This document shows positions 1 to 11,916 of a stretch of 64,000 nt of DNA, piece by piece; position 1 is the first letter of the stretch, and the number at the start of each line of letters is the position of its first letter. Below the pieces are notes generated by a model that did not search any database, was not told the origin of the DNA, and saw only the letters and a list, made by a program, of their open reading frames with translations. Made by a program: the position numbers and the translations under genes. The stretch comes from Euonymus europaeus (lineage: Eukaryota; Streptophyta; Magnoliopsida; Celastrales; Celastraceae), in NCBI GenBank assembly GCA_963580455.1, contig OY756957.1:31588501-31652500 (forward strand), read 5' to 3'.

Positions 1-2388
1 AAAATCACCGAATTCAGAACTCAGAGTCAACAGATATTCATAAAACCGTTTACGTAAAGAAACCACATTTCGCGGCTAACTAGGTGAAACGCGACCAACT
101 AGCCACGAGTTCTGAAATCGAAATCCGAAACTCCAGGATTGTAGAGCTCGAAAAGTAGTTTGAAATCAAGCTAAAAATCACCGAATTCAGAACTCGTAGT
201 CAATGGATATTCATAAAACCGTTTACGTAAAGAAACCACATTTCGCGGCTAACTAGGTGAGACGAGACCTACTAGCCACGAGTTCTGAAATCGAAATCCG
301 AAATGCCAGGATTGTAGAGCTCGAAAATTAGTGTGAAATCAAGCTAAAAATCCCCGAATTCAGAACTCGGAGTCAACGGATATTCATAAAACTGTTTACG
401 TAAAGATACCACATTTCGCGGCTAACTAGGTGAAACGAGACCAACTAGCCACGAGTTCTGAAATCCAAATCTGAAACTCCAGGATTGTAGAGCACGAAAA
501 GTAGTGTGAAATCAAGCTAAAAATCACCGAATTCAGAACTCGGAGTCAACGGATATTCATAAAACCGTTTACCTAAAGAAACCACATTTCGCGGCTAACT
601 AGGTGAAACGAGACCAACTAGCCACGAGTTCTGAAATCGAAATCCGAAACTGCAGGATTGTAGAGCTCGAAAAGTAGTGTGAAATCAAGCTAAAAATCAC
701 CGAATTCATAACTCGGAGTCAACGGATATTCATAAAACCGTTTACGTAAAGAAACGACATTTCGCGGCTAACTAGGTGAAACGAGACGTACTAGCCACGA
801 GTTCTGAAATCGAAATCCGAAACGCCAGGATTGTAGATCTCGAAAAGTAGTGTGAAATCAAGCTAAAAATCACCGAATTCAGAACTCGGAGTCAACGGAT
901 ATTCATAAAACCGTTTACGTAAAGAAATCACATTTCGCGGCTAACTAGGTGAAACGAGACCTACTAGCCATGAGTTCTGAAATCAAAATCCAAAATGCCA
1001 GGATTGTAGAGCTCGAAAAGTAGGTTGAAATCAAGCTAAAAATCATCGAATTCAGAACTCGGAGTCAACGGATATTCATAAAACCGTTTACGTAAAGAAA
1101 CCACATTTCGCGGCTAACTAGGTGAAACGAGACCAACTAGCCCCGAGTTCTGAAATCGAAATCTGAAACTCCAGGATTGTAGAGCTCGAAAAGTAGTGTG
1201 AAATCAAGCTAAAAATCACCGAATTCAGAACTCGGAGTCAACGGATATTCATAAAACCGTTTACGTAAAGAAACCACATTTCGCGGCTAACTAGGTGAAA
1301 CGAGACCTACTAGCCACGAGTTCTGAAATCGAAATCCGAAACGCCAGGATTGTAGAGCTCGAAAAGTAGTGTGAAATCAAGCTAAAAATCCCCGAATTCA
1401 GAACTCGGAGTCAACGGATATTCATAAAACTGTTTACGTAAAGATACCACATTTTGCGGCTAACTATGTGAAACGAGACCAACTAGCAACGAGTTCTGAA
1501 ATCGAAATCCGAAACTCCAGGATTGTAGAGCACAAAAAGTAGTCTGAAATCAAGCTAAAAATCACCGAATTCGGAACTCGGAGTCAACGGATATTCATAA
1601 AACCGTTTACCTAAAGAAACCACATTTCGCGGCTAACTAGGTGAAACGAGACCAACTAGCCACGAGTTCTGAAATCGAATTCCGAAACTGCAGGATTGTA
1701 GAGCTCGAAAAGTAGTGTGAAATCAAGCTAAAAATCACCGAATTCAGAACTCGGAGTCAACAGATATTCATAAAACCGTTTACGTAAAGAAACCACATTT
1801 CGCGGCTAACTAGGTGAAACGAGACCAACTAGCCACGAGTTCTGAAATCGAAATCCGAAACTCCAGGATTGTAGAGCTCGAAAAGTAGTTTGAAATCAAG
1901 CTAAAAATCACCGAATTCAGAACTCGTAGTCAACGGATATTTATAAAACCGTTTACGTAAAGAAACCACATTTCGGGGCTAACTAGGTGAGACGAGACCT
2001 ACTAGCCACGAGTTCTGAAATCGAAATCCGAAATGCCAGGATTGTAGAGCTCGAAAATTAGTGTGAAATCAAGCTAAAAATCCCCGAATTCAGAACTCGG
2101 AGTCAACGGATATTCATAAAACTGTTTACGTAAAGATACCACATTTCGCGGCTAACTAGGTGAAACGAGACCAACTAGCCACGAGTTCTGAAATCGAAAT
2201 CTGAAACTCCAGGATTGTAGAGCACGAAAAGTAGTGTGAAATCAAGCTAAAAATCACCGAATTCAGAACTCGGAGTCAACGGATATTCATAAAACCGTTT
2301 ACCTAAAGAAACCACATTTCGCGGCTAACTAGGTGAAACGAGACCAACTAGCCACGAGTTCTGAAATCGAAATCCGAAACTGCAGGAT
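1..2388 (+). repeat. HOR domain A: 10-mer, 1,730-bp period
   Basis: Positions 1-658 recur at 1,731-2,388 with offset 1,730 = 10 x 173. Shared markers include the CAACAGAT variant (29 and 1,759), CGTAGT (about 195 and 1,925), TCGAAAATTAG (321 and 2,051), TCCCCGAATT (351 and 2,081) and AGCACG (491 and 2,221). A weaker 6-mer relation (offset 1,038) links the TCCCCGAATT monomers at 351 and 1,389. The left edge is cut by the window, and copy 2 stops at the 11-bp deletion. Confidence 0.9.
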
Positions 2389-2389
2389 A
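2388..2389. other. 11-bp deletion junction at an HOR boundary
   Basis: After GCAGGAT the sequence jumps to AGATGTAGTGTG. The same region at 3,063-3,090 keeps the intervening 11 bases (TGTAGAGCTCG), so this monomer is 162 bp and lacks its SacI site. The 1,730-bp periodicity is lost to the right of the junction and a 692-bp period begins there. The larger offset between similar blocks at 968 and 6,145 (5,177 = 30 x 173 - 13) includes these 11 bases. Confidence 0.9.
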
Positions 2390-3420
2390 GATGTAGTGTG
2401 AAATCAAGCTAAAAATCACCGAATTCAGAACTCGGAGTCAACGGATATTCATAAAACCGTTTACGTAAAGAAACCACATTTCGCGGCTAACTAGTTGAAA
2501 CGAGACCTACTAGCCACGAGTTCTGAAATCAAAATCCGAAACGCCAGGATTGTAGAGCTCGAGAAGTAGTGTGAAATCAAGCTAAAAATCACCGAATTCA
2601 GAACTCGGAGTCAACGGATATTCATAAAACCGTTTACGTAAAGAAACCACATTTCGCGGCTAACTAGGTGAAACGAGACCTACTAGCCACGAGTTCTGAA
2701 ATCAAAATCCGAAACGCCAGGATTGTAGAGCTCGAAAATTGGTGTGAAATCAAGCTAAAAATCACCAAATTCAGAACTCGTAGTCAACGGATATTCAAAA
2801 AACAGTTTACGTAAAGAAACCACATTTCGCGGCTAACTAGGTGAAACGAGACCTTCTAGCCACGAGTTCTGAAATCGAAATCCGAAATGCCAGGATTGTA
2901 GATCTCAAAAAGTAGTGTGAAATCAAGCTAAAAATCACCGAATTCATAACTCGGAGTCAAAGGATATTCATAAAACCATTTACGTAAAGAAACCACATTT
3001 CGCGGCTAACCAGGTGAAACGAGACCTACTAGCCACGAGTTCTGAAATCGAAATCCGAAAGGCCAGGATTGTAGAGCTCGAGATGTAGTGTGAAATCAAG
3101 CTAAAAATCACCGAAGTCAGAACTCGGAGTCAACGGATATTCATAAAACCGTTTACGTAAAGAAACCACATTTCGCGGCTAACTAGTTGAAACGAGACCT
3201 ACTAGCCACGAGTTCTGAAATCAAAATCCGAAACGCCAGGATTGTAGAACTCGAGAGGTAGTGTGAAATCAAGCTAAAAATCACCGAATTCAGAACTCGG
3301 AGTCAACGGATATTCATAAAACCGTTTACGTAAAGAAACCACATTTCGCGGCTAACTAAGTGAAACGAGACCTACTAGCCACAAGTTCTGAAATCAAAAT
3401 CCGAAACGCCAGGATTGTAG
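2389..3420 (+). repeat. HOR domain B: 4-mer, 692-bp period
   Basis: AGATGTAGTGTG at 2,389 recurs at 3,081 (692 = 4 x 173), followed in both copies by the CTAGTTGAAACG variant and a GAGAAG/GAGAGG variant. Similarity fades after about 3,420. Copy 1 begins inside a monomer at the deletion junction, whereas copy 2 begins with the monomer intact. Confidence 0.8.
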
Positions 3421-4842
3421 AGCTCGAGAAGTAGTGTGAAATCAAGCTAAAAATCACCGAATTCAGAACTCGGAGTCAACGGATATTCATAAAACCGTTT
3501 ACGTAAAGAAACGACATTTCGCGGCTAACTAGGTGAAACGAGACCTACTAGCCACGAGTTCTGAAATCAAAATCCGAAATGCCAGGATTGTAGAGCTCGA
3601 AAAGTAGTGTGAAATCAAGTTAAAAATCACCGAATTCAGAACTCGTAGTCAACGGATATTCCTAAAACTGTTTACGTAAAGAAACCACATTTCGCGGCTA
3701 ACTAGGTGAAACGAGACCTACTAGCCACGAGTTCTGAAATCAAAATACGAAATGCCAAGATTGTAGAGCTCGAAAAGTAGTGTAAAATCAAGCTAAAAAT
3801 CACCGAATTCAGAACTCGGAGTCAACGGATATTCATAAAACCGTTTACGTAAAGAAACCACATTTCGCGGCTAAATAGGTGAAATGAGACCAACTAGCCA
3901 CGATTTCTGAAATCGAAATCCGAAACTCCAGGATTGTAGACCTCGAAAAGTAGTGTGAAATCAAGATAAAAATCACCGAATTCAGAACTTGGAGTCAACG
4001 GATATTCATAAAACCGTTTACGTAAAGAAACCACATTTCGCGGCTAAATAGGTGAAACGAGACCTATTAGCCACGAGTTATGAAATCGAAATCCGAAACT
4101 CCAGGATTGTAGACCTCGAAAAGTAGTGTGAAATCAAGATAAAAATCACCGAATTCAGAACTTGGAGTCAACGGATATTCATAAAACCGTTTACGTAAAG
4201 AAACCACATTTCGCGGCTAAATAGGTGAAACGAGACCTACTAGCCACGAGTTATGAAATCGAAATCCGAAACTCCAGGATTGTAGAGCTCGAAAAGTAGT
4301 GTGAAATCAAGCTAAAAATCACCAAATTCAGAACTCGTAGTCAACGGATATTCAAAAAACAGTTTACGTAAAGAAACCACATTTCGCGGCTAACTAGGTG
4401 AAACGAGACCTACTAGCAATGAGTTCTGAAATCGAAATCCGAAACGCCAGCATTGTAGAGCTCGAAAATTGGTGTGAAATCAAGCTAAAAATCACCGAAT
4501 TCAGAACTCGTAGTCAACGAATATTCAAAAAACAGTTTACGTAAAGAAACCACATTTCGCGGCTAACTAGTTGAAACGAGACCTTCTAGCCACGAGTTGT
4601 GAAATCGAAATCCGAAACGCCAGGATTGTAGATCTCAAAAAGTAGTGTGAAATCAAGCTAAAAATCACCGAATTCAGAACTCGGAGTCAACGGATATTCA
4701 TAAAACCGTTTACATAAAGAAACCACATTTCGCGGCTAACTAGGTGAAACGAGACCTACTAGCCACGAGTTCTGAAATCGAAATCCGAAATGCCAGGATT
4801 GTAGTGCTCGAAAAGTAGTGTGAAATCAAGCTAAAAATCACC

Positions 4843-5186
4843 AATTCAGTAATCGGAGTCAACGAATATTCATAAAACCGTTTACGTAAAGAAACCACAT
4901 TTCGCGGCTAATTAGGTGAAACGAGACAAACTAGCCACGATTTCTGAAATCTAATTCCGAAACTCCAAGATTGTAGAGCTCGAAAATTAGTGTGAAATCA
5001 AGCTAAAAATCACCAATTCAGAAATCGGAGTCAACGGATATTCATAAAACCGTTTACGTAAAGAAACCACATTTTGCGGCTAACTATGTGAAACGAGACC
5101 TACTAGCCACGAGTTCTGAAATCGAAATCCGAAATTCCAGGATTGTAGAGCTCAAAATGTAGTGCGAAATCGAGCTAAAAATCACA
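4843..5186 (+). repeat. Paired 172-bp monomers (CCAATTCAG variant), copy 1
   Basis: Two consecutive monomers start at AATTC (4,843 and 5,015) without the leading G, so the EcoRI site and part of long arm 1 are lost and each unit is 172 bp. The following CTCGG is altered to ATCGG. The pair accounts for the two-base shortfall of the 1,901-bp period. Confidence 0.85.
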
Positions 5187-7262
5187 GAATTCAGAACTCG
5201 GAGTCAACGGATATTCATAAAACCATTTACGTAAAGAAACCACATTTCGCGGCTAACTAGGTGAAATGAGACCTACTAGCCACGAGTTCTGAAATCAAAA
5301 TCCGAAATGCCAGGATTGTAGAGCTCGAGAAGTAGTGTGAAATCAAGCTAAAAATCACCGAATTCAGAACTCGGAGTCAACGGATATTCATAAAACCGTT
5401 TACGTAAAGAAACCACATTTCGCGGCTAACTAGGTGAAACGAGACCTACTAGCCACGAGTTCTGAAATCAAAATCCGAAATGCCAGGATTGTAGAGCTCG
5501 AAAAGTAGTGTGAAATCAAGTTAAAAATCACCGAATTCAGAACTCGTAGTCAACGGATATTCCTAAAACTGTTTACGTAAAGAAACCACATTTCGCGGCT
5601 AACTAGGTGAAACGAGACCTACTAGCCACGAGTTCTGAAATCAAAATACGAAATGCCAAGATTGTAGAGCTCGAAAAGTAGTGTGAAATCAAGCTAAAAA
5701 TCACCGAATTCAGAACTCGGAGTCAACGGATATTCATAAAACCGTTTACGTAAAGAAACCACATTTCGCGGCTAAATAGGTGAAATGAGACCAACTAGCC
5801 ACGAGTTCTGAAATCGAAATCCGAAACTCCAGGATTGTAGACCTCGAAAAGTAGTGTGAAATCAAGATAAAAATCACCGAATTCAGAACTTGGAGTCAAC
5901 GGATATTCATAAAACCGTTTACGTAAAGAAACCACATTTCGCGGCTAAATAGGTGAAACGAGACCTACTAGCCACGAGTTATGAAATCGAAATCCGAAAC
6001 TCCAGGATTGTAGATCTCGAAAAGTAGTGTGAAATCAAGCTAAAAATCACCGAATTCAGAACTCGGAGTCAACGGATATTCATAAAACCGTTTACGTAAA
6101 GAAACCACATTTCGCGGCTAACTAGGTGAAACGAGACCTACTAGCCATGAGTTCTGAAATCAAAATCCAAAATGCCAGGATTGTAGAGCTCGAAAAGTAG
6201 GTTGAAATCAAGCTAAAAATCATCGAATTCAGAACTCGGAGTCAACGGATATTCATAAAACCGTTTACGTAAAGAAACCACATTTCGCGGCTAACTAGGT
6301 GAAACGAGACCAACTAGCCCCGAGTTCTGAAATCGAAATCTGAAACTCCAGGATTGTAGAGCTCGAAAAGTAGTGTGAAATCAAGCTAAAAATCACCGAA
6401 TTCAGAACTCGGAGTCAACGGATATTCATAAAACCGTTTACGTAAAGAAACCACATTTCGCGGCTAAATAGGTGAAATGAGACCAACTAGCCACGATTTC
6501 TGAAATCGAAATCCGAAACTCCAGGATTGTAGACCTCGAAAAGTAGTGTGAAATCAAGATAAAAATCACCGAATTCAGAACTTGGAGTCAACGGATATTC
6601 ATAAAACCGTTTACGTAAAGAAACCACATTTCGCGGCTAAATAGGTGAAACGAGACCTACTAGCCACGAGTTATGAAATCGAAATCCGAAACTCCAGGAT
6701 TGTAGAGCTCGAAAAGTAGTGTGAAATCAAGCTAAAAATCACCAAATTCAGAACTCGTAGTCAACGGATATTCAAAAAACAGTTTACGTAAAGAAACCAC
6801 ATTTCGCGGCTAACTAGGTGAAACGAGACCTACTAGCAATGAGTTCTGAAATCGAAATCCGAAACGCCAGCATTGTAGAGCTCGAAAATTGGTGTGAAAT
6901 CAAGCTAAAAATCACCGAATTCAGAACTCGTAGTCAACGAATATTCAAAAAACAGTTTACGTAAAGAAACCAAATTTCGCGGCTAACTAGTTGAAACGAG
7001 ACCTTCTAGCCACGAGTTGTGAAATCGAAATCCGAAACGCCAGGATTGTAGATCTCAAAAAGTAGTGTGAAATCAAGCTAAAAATCACCGAATTCAGAAC
7101 TCGGAGTCAACGGATATTCATAAAACCGTTTACATAAAGAAACCACATTTCGCGGCTAACTAGGTGAAACGAGACCTACTAGCCACGAGTTCTGAAATCG
7201 AAATCCGAAATGCCAGGATTGTAGTGCTCGAAAAGTAGTGTGAAATCAAGCTAAAAATCACC

Positions 7263-7606
7263 AATTCAGTAATCGGAGTCAACGAATATTCATAAAACCG
7301 TTTACGTAAAGAAACCACATTTCGCGGCTAATTAGGTGAAACGAGACAAACTAGCCACGATTTCTGAAATCTAATTCCGAAACTCCAAGATTGTAGAGCT
7401 CGAAAATTAGTGTGAAATCAAGCTAAAAATCACCAATTCAGAAATCGGAGTCAACGGATATTCATAAAACCGTTTACGTAAAGAAACCACATTTTGCGGC
7501 TAACTATGTGAAACGAGACCTACTAGCCACGAGTTCTGAAATCGAAATCCGAAATGCCAGGATTGTAGAGCTCAAAATGTAGTGCGAAATCGAGCTAAAA
7601 ATCACA
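7263..7606 (+). repeat. Paired 172-bp monomers (CCAATTCAG variant), copy 2
   Basis: Same arrangement as the pair at 4,843, exactly 2,420 bp downstream, with units starting at 7,263 and 7,435. The first unit repeats the substitutions CAGTAATCGG and TTTCTGAAATCTAATTCC seen in copy 1, so this is a duplicate of that block. Confidence 0.85.
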
Positions 7607-8560
7607 GAATTCAGAACTCGGAGTCAACGGATATTCATAAAACCATTTACGTAAAGAAACCACATTTCGCGGCTAACTAGGTGAAATGAGACCTACTAGC
7701 CACGAGTTCTGAAATCAAAATCCGAAATGCCAGGATTGTAGAGCTCGAGAAGTAGTGTGAAATCAAGCTAAAAATCACCGAATTCAGAACTCGGAGTCAA
7801 CGGATATTCATAAAACCGTTTACGTAAAGAAACCACATTTCGCGGCTAACTAGGTGAAACGAGACCTACTAGCCACGAGTTCTGAAATCAAAATCCGAAA
7901 TGCCAGGATTGTAGAGCTCGAAAAGTAGTGTGAAATCAAGTTAAAAATCACCGAATTCAGAACTCGTAGTCAACGGATATTCCTAAAACTGTTTACGTAA
8001 AGAAACCACATTTCGCGGCTAACTAGGTGAAACGAGACCTACTAGCCACGAGTTCTGAAATCAAAATACGAAATGCCAAGATTGTAGAGCTCGAAAAGTA
8101 GTGTGAAATCAAGCTAAAAATCACCGAATTCAGAACTCGGAGTCAACGGATATTCATAAAACCGTTTACGTAAAGAAACCACATTTCGCGGCTAAATAGG
8201 TGAAATGAGACCAACTAGCCACGAGTTCTGAAATCGAAATCCGAAACTCCAGGATTGTAGACCTCGAAAAGTAGTGTGAAATCAAGATAAAAATCACCGA
8301 ATTCAGAACTTGGAGTCAACGGATATTCATAAAACCGTTTACGTAAAGAAACCACATTTCGCGGCTAAATAGGTGAAACGAGACCTACTAGCCACGAGTT
8401 ATGAAATCGAAATCCGAAACTCCAGGATTGTAGAGCTCGAAAAGTAGTGTGAAATCAAGCTAAAAATCACCGAATTCAGAACTCGGAGTCAACGGATATT
8501 CATAAAACCATTTACGTAAAGAAACCACATTTCGCGGCTAACTAGGTGAAATGAGACCTA

Positions 8561-8959
8561 CTAGCAATGAGTTCTGAAATCGAAATCCGAAACGCCAGCA
8601 TTGTAGAGCTCGAAAATTGGTGTGAAATCAAGCTAAAAATCAACGAATTCAGAACTCGTAGTCAACGGATATTCAAAAAACAGTTTACGTAAAGAAACCA
8701 CATTTCGCGGCTAACTAGTTGAAACGAGACCTTCTAGCCACGAGTTCTGAAATCAAAATACGAAATGCCAAGATTGTAGAGCTCGAAAAGTAGTGTGAAA
8801 TCAAGCTAAAATTCACCGAATTCAGAACTCGGAGTCAACGGATATGCATAAAACCGTTTAAGTAAAGAAACCACATTTCGCTGCTAACTAGGTGAAACGA
8901 GACCTACTAGCCACGAGTTCTGAAATCAAAATAAGAAATGCCAGGATTGTAGAGCTCGA
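8561..8959 (+). repeat. Monomers outside a clear HOR (transition C to D)
   Basis: About two monomers join domain C-type sequence (TAGCAATGAG, ATTCAAAAAACAG) to a monomer with ATTCACCGAATT, GATATGCAT, TTTAAGTAAAG and CGCTGCTAAC. The latter recurs at 13,134 and 15,381. No local period was seen. Confidence 0.7.
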
Positions 8960-10341
8960 AAAGTAGTTTGAAATCAAGCTAAAAATCACCGAATTCAGAA
9001 CTCGTAGTCAACGGATATTCATAAAACCGTTTACGTAAAGAAACCACATTTCGCTGCTAACTAGGTGAAACGAGACCTACTATCCACGAGTTCTGAAATC
9101 GAAATCCAAAAAGCCAGGATTGTAGAGCTCGAAAAGTAGTGTGAAATCAAGCTAAAAATCACCGAATTCAGAACTCGGAGTCAACGGATCTTCATGAAAC
9201 CGTTTACGTAAAGAAACCACATTTTGCTGCTAACTAGGTGAAACTAGACCTACTAGCCACGAGTTCTGAAATCAAAATACGAAATTCCAGGATTGTAGAG
9301 CTCGAAAAGTAGGTTGAAATCAAGCTAAAAATCACCGAATTCAGAATTCGGAGTCAACGAATATTCATAAAACCGTTTACGTAAAGAAAACACATTTCGC
9401 GGCTAACTAGGTGAAATGCGACCTACTAGCCACGAGTTCCGAAATCGAAATCCGAAACGGCGAATTGTAGAGCTCGAAAAGTAGTGTGAAATGAAGCTAA
9501 AAATCACCAAATTCAGAATTCGGAGTCAACGGATATTCATAAAACCGTTTACGTAAAGAAACCACATTTCGCGGCTAACTAGGTGAGACGAGACCTACTA
9601 GCTACGAGTTCTGAAATCGAAATCCAAAATGCCAGGATTGTAGAGCTCGAAAAGTAGTTTGAAATCAAGCTAAAAATCACCGAATTCAGAACTCGTAGTC
9701 AACGGATATTCATAAAACCGTTTACGTAAAGAAACCACATTTCGCTGCTAACTAGGTGAAACGAGACCTACTATCCACGAGTTCTGAAATCGAAATCCAA
9801 AAAGCCAGGATTGTAGAGCTCGAAAAGTAGTGTGAAATCAAGCTAAAAATCACCGAATTCAGAACTCGGAGTCAACGGATCTTCATAAAACCGTTTACGT
9901 AAAGAAACCACATTTTGCTGCTAACTAGGTGAAACGAGACCTACTAGCCACGAGTTCTGAAATCAAAATACGAAATTCCAGGATTGTAGAGCTCGAGAAG
10001 TAGGTTGAAATCATGCTAAAAATCACCGAATTCAGAATTCGGAGTCAACGAATATTCATAAAACCGTTTACGTAAAGAAAACACATTTCGCGGCTAACTA
10101 GGTGAAATGCGACCTACTAGCCACGAGTTCCGAAATCGAAATCCGAAACGGCGAATTGTAGAGCTCGAAAAGTAGTGTGAAATGAAGCTAAAAATCACCA
10201 AATTCAGAATTCGGAGTCAACGGATATTCATAAAACCGTTTACGTAAAGAAACCACATTTCGCGGCTAACTAGGTGAGACGAGACCTACTAGCTACGAGT
10301 TCTGAAATCGAAATCCAAAATGCCAGGATTGTAGAGCTCGA
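8960..10341 (+). repeat. HOR domain D: 4-mer, 691-bp period, two copies
   Basis: The ATCCAAAAAGCC monomer (9,105 and 9,796) and the AAACGGCGAATTG variant (9,455 and 10,146) are each 691 bp apart, which is 4 x 173 - 1. The missing base lies in the AAACGGCGAATTG monomer, where CGCCAGGATTG has been shortened. CGCTGCTAAC and CTATCCACG are further markers. Confidence 0.88.
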
Positions 10342-10899
10342 AAAGTAGTGTGAAATCAAGCTAAAAATCACCGAATTCAGAACTCGGAGTCAACGGATAT
10401 TCATAAAACCCTTTACGTAAAGAAACCACATTTCGCGGCTAACTAGGTGAAATGAGACCAACTAGCCACGAGTTCTGAAATCGAAATCCGAAATCCCAGG
10501 ATTGTAGAGCTCGAAAAGTAGGTTGAAATCAAGCTAAAAGTCACGGAATTCAGAACTCGGAGTCAACGGATATTCATAAAACCGTTTACGTAAAGAAACC
10601 ACAATTCGCGGCTAACCAGGTGAAATGAGACCTACTAGCCACGAGTTCTGAAATTGAAATCCGAAACACCAGGATTGTAGAGCTCAAAAAGTAGGTTGAA
10701 ATCAAGCTAAAAATCACCGAATTCAGAACTCGGAGTAAACGGATATTCATAAAACCGTTTACGTAAAGAAACCACATTTCGCGGCTAACTAGGTGAAACG
10801 AGACCTACTAACCACGAGTTCTGAAATCAAAATCCGAAATCCCAGGATTGTAGAGCTCGAAAAGTAGGTTGAAATCAAGCTAAAAATCATCGAATTCAG
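10342..10899 (+). repeat. Monomers between domains D and E, no clear HOR
   Basis: About three ordinary 173-bp monomers with TAGGTTGAAATC and GAAATCCCAGG variants. Some markers recur near 11.5 and 12.6 kb, but I found no regular period here. An open frame on the - strand over 10,586-10,777 is a by-product of stop-codon loss in these variants, not a gene. Confidence 0.75.
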
Positions 10900-11795
10900 A
10901 ACTCGGAGTCAACGGATATTCATAAAACCGTTTACGTAAAGAAACCACATTTCGCGGCTAACTAGGTGAAACGAGACCTACTAGCCACGAGTTCTGAAAT
11001 CAAAATCCAAAACGCAACGATTGTAGAGCTCGAAAAGTAGTGTGAAATCAAGCTAAAAATCACCGAATTCACAACTCGGAGTCAACGGATATTCATAAAA
11101 CCGTTTACGTAAAGAAACCACATTTCGCTGCTAACTAGGTGAAACGAGACCTACTATCCACGAGTTCTGAAATCGAAATCCAAAAAGCCAGGATTGTAGA
11201 GCTCGAAAAGTAGTGTGAAATCAAGCTAAAAATCACCGAATTCAGAACTCGGAGTCAACGGATCTTCATAAAACCGTTTACGTAAAGAAACCACATTTCG
11301 CTGCTAACTAGGTGAAACAAGACCTACTAGCCACGACTTCTGAAATCAAAATACGAAATGCCAAGATTGTAGAGCTCGAAAAGTAGTTTGAAATCAAGCT
11401 AAAAATCACCGAATTCAGAACTCGGAGTAAACTGATATTCATAAAACCGTTTACGTAAAGAAACCACATTTCGCGGCTAACTAGGTGAAACGAGACCTAC
11501 TAACCACGAGTTCCGAAATCAAAATCCGAAATCCCAGGATTGTAGAGCTCGAAAAGTAGGTTGAAATCAAGCTAAAAATCATCGAATTCAGAACTCGGAG
11601 TCAACGGATATTCATAAAACCATTTACGTAAAGAAACCACATTTCGCGGCTAACTAGGTGAAACGAGACCTACTAGCCACGAGTTCTGAAATCAAAATCC
11701 GAAACTCCAGGATTGTAGAGCTCGAGAAGTAGTGTGAAATCAAGCTAAAAATCACCGAATTCAGAACTCGGAGTCAACGGATATTCATAAAACCG

Positions 11796-11805
11796 TTTAC
11801 GTAAA
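11796..11805. repeat. Perfect 10-bp palindrome TTTACGTAAA
   Basis: Monomer positions 40-49 read the same on both strands with CpG at the centre. It is present in most units. Variants are mostly central CpG transitions (ACATAA at 4,711 and 31,681; ATGTAA at 58,516), a one-base loss giving TTTACGTAAG in 18-25 kb, and TTTCCGTAAA in the 57-64 kb domain. It could be a dimeric protein-binding site, but nothing in the window shows this. Confidence 0.85.
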
Positions 11806-11820
11806 GAAACCACATTTCGC

Positions 11821-11851
11821 GGCTAACTAGGTGAAACGAGACCTACTAGCC
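11821..11851. repeat. Inner dyad of the monomer
   Basis: Positions 65-75 (GGCTAACTAGG) and 86-95 (CCTACTAGCC) form a 5-bp plus 4-bp stem with a small asymmetric internal loop (AC opposite C) and a 10-nt apical loop. It sits one base inside the second long arm, so the two dyads can nest as a branched structure. The frequent variants GAGACCAACT (left end) and GCGACTAAC (24-42 kb) weaken this stem. Any function is unproven. Confidence 0.75.
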
Positions 11852-11859
11852 ACGAGTTC

Positions 11860-11916
11860 TGAAATCAAAATCCGAAATGCCAGGATTGTAGAGCTCGAAA
11901 AGTAGTGTGAAATCAA
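11860..11916 (+). repeat. 9-bp direct repeat TGAAATCAA inside the monomer
   Basis: TGAAATCAA occurs at monomer positions 104-112 and 152-160, 48 bp apart. The first copy continues AATCCGAA and the second continues with a longer A-rich stretch ending ATCACCGAA. This may be a trace of an older internal duplication in the monomer, but it is short enough that chance cannot be excluded. Confidence 0.5.

Larger units (their letters stand above)
3420..8560 (+). repeat. HOR domain C: 11-mer (1,901 bp) expanded to 14-mer (2,420 bp)
   Basis: The marker AAGTTAAAAATC with ATTCCTAAAACTG occurs at about 3,620, 5,521 and 7,941. Offsets are 1,901 (11 x 173 - 2) and 2,420 (14 x 173 - 2). The two missing bases per copy come from two 172-bp monomers in each unit. 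The middle copy holds three extra monomers (519 bp) between about 6.0 and 6.5 kb; two of them match 0.85-1.23 kb. Other markers are CTAAATAGGTG and GAGTTATGAAATC. Copy 3 is partial. Confidence 0.88.
11757..11866. repeat. Long inverted repeat within the monomer (14-bp arms)
   Basis: Monomer positions 1-14 (GAATTCAGAACTCG) and 97-110 (CGAGTTCTGAAATC) are complementary at 13 of 14 bases; the mismatch is A3 opposite A108. The 11 innermost pairs are perfect. The arms are separated by 82 nt. They are kept in most monomers, so the array holds hundreds of potential cruciforms or hairpins. The paired 172-bp variants near 4.8, 7.3 and 14.5 kb break arm 1. The inverted repeat is directly visible; a role in non-B DNA structure or centromeric chromatin is inference. 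Confidence 0.9.

Noticed and set aside
11815..11833. CENP-B box in the TTTCGCGGCTAACTAGG region
   Set aside because: The essential pattern is nTTCGnnnnAnnCGGGn. TTCG is present but the A and CGGG positions do not match, and the other TTCG sites on either strand fail as well.
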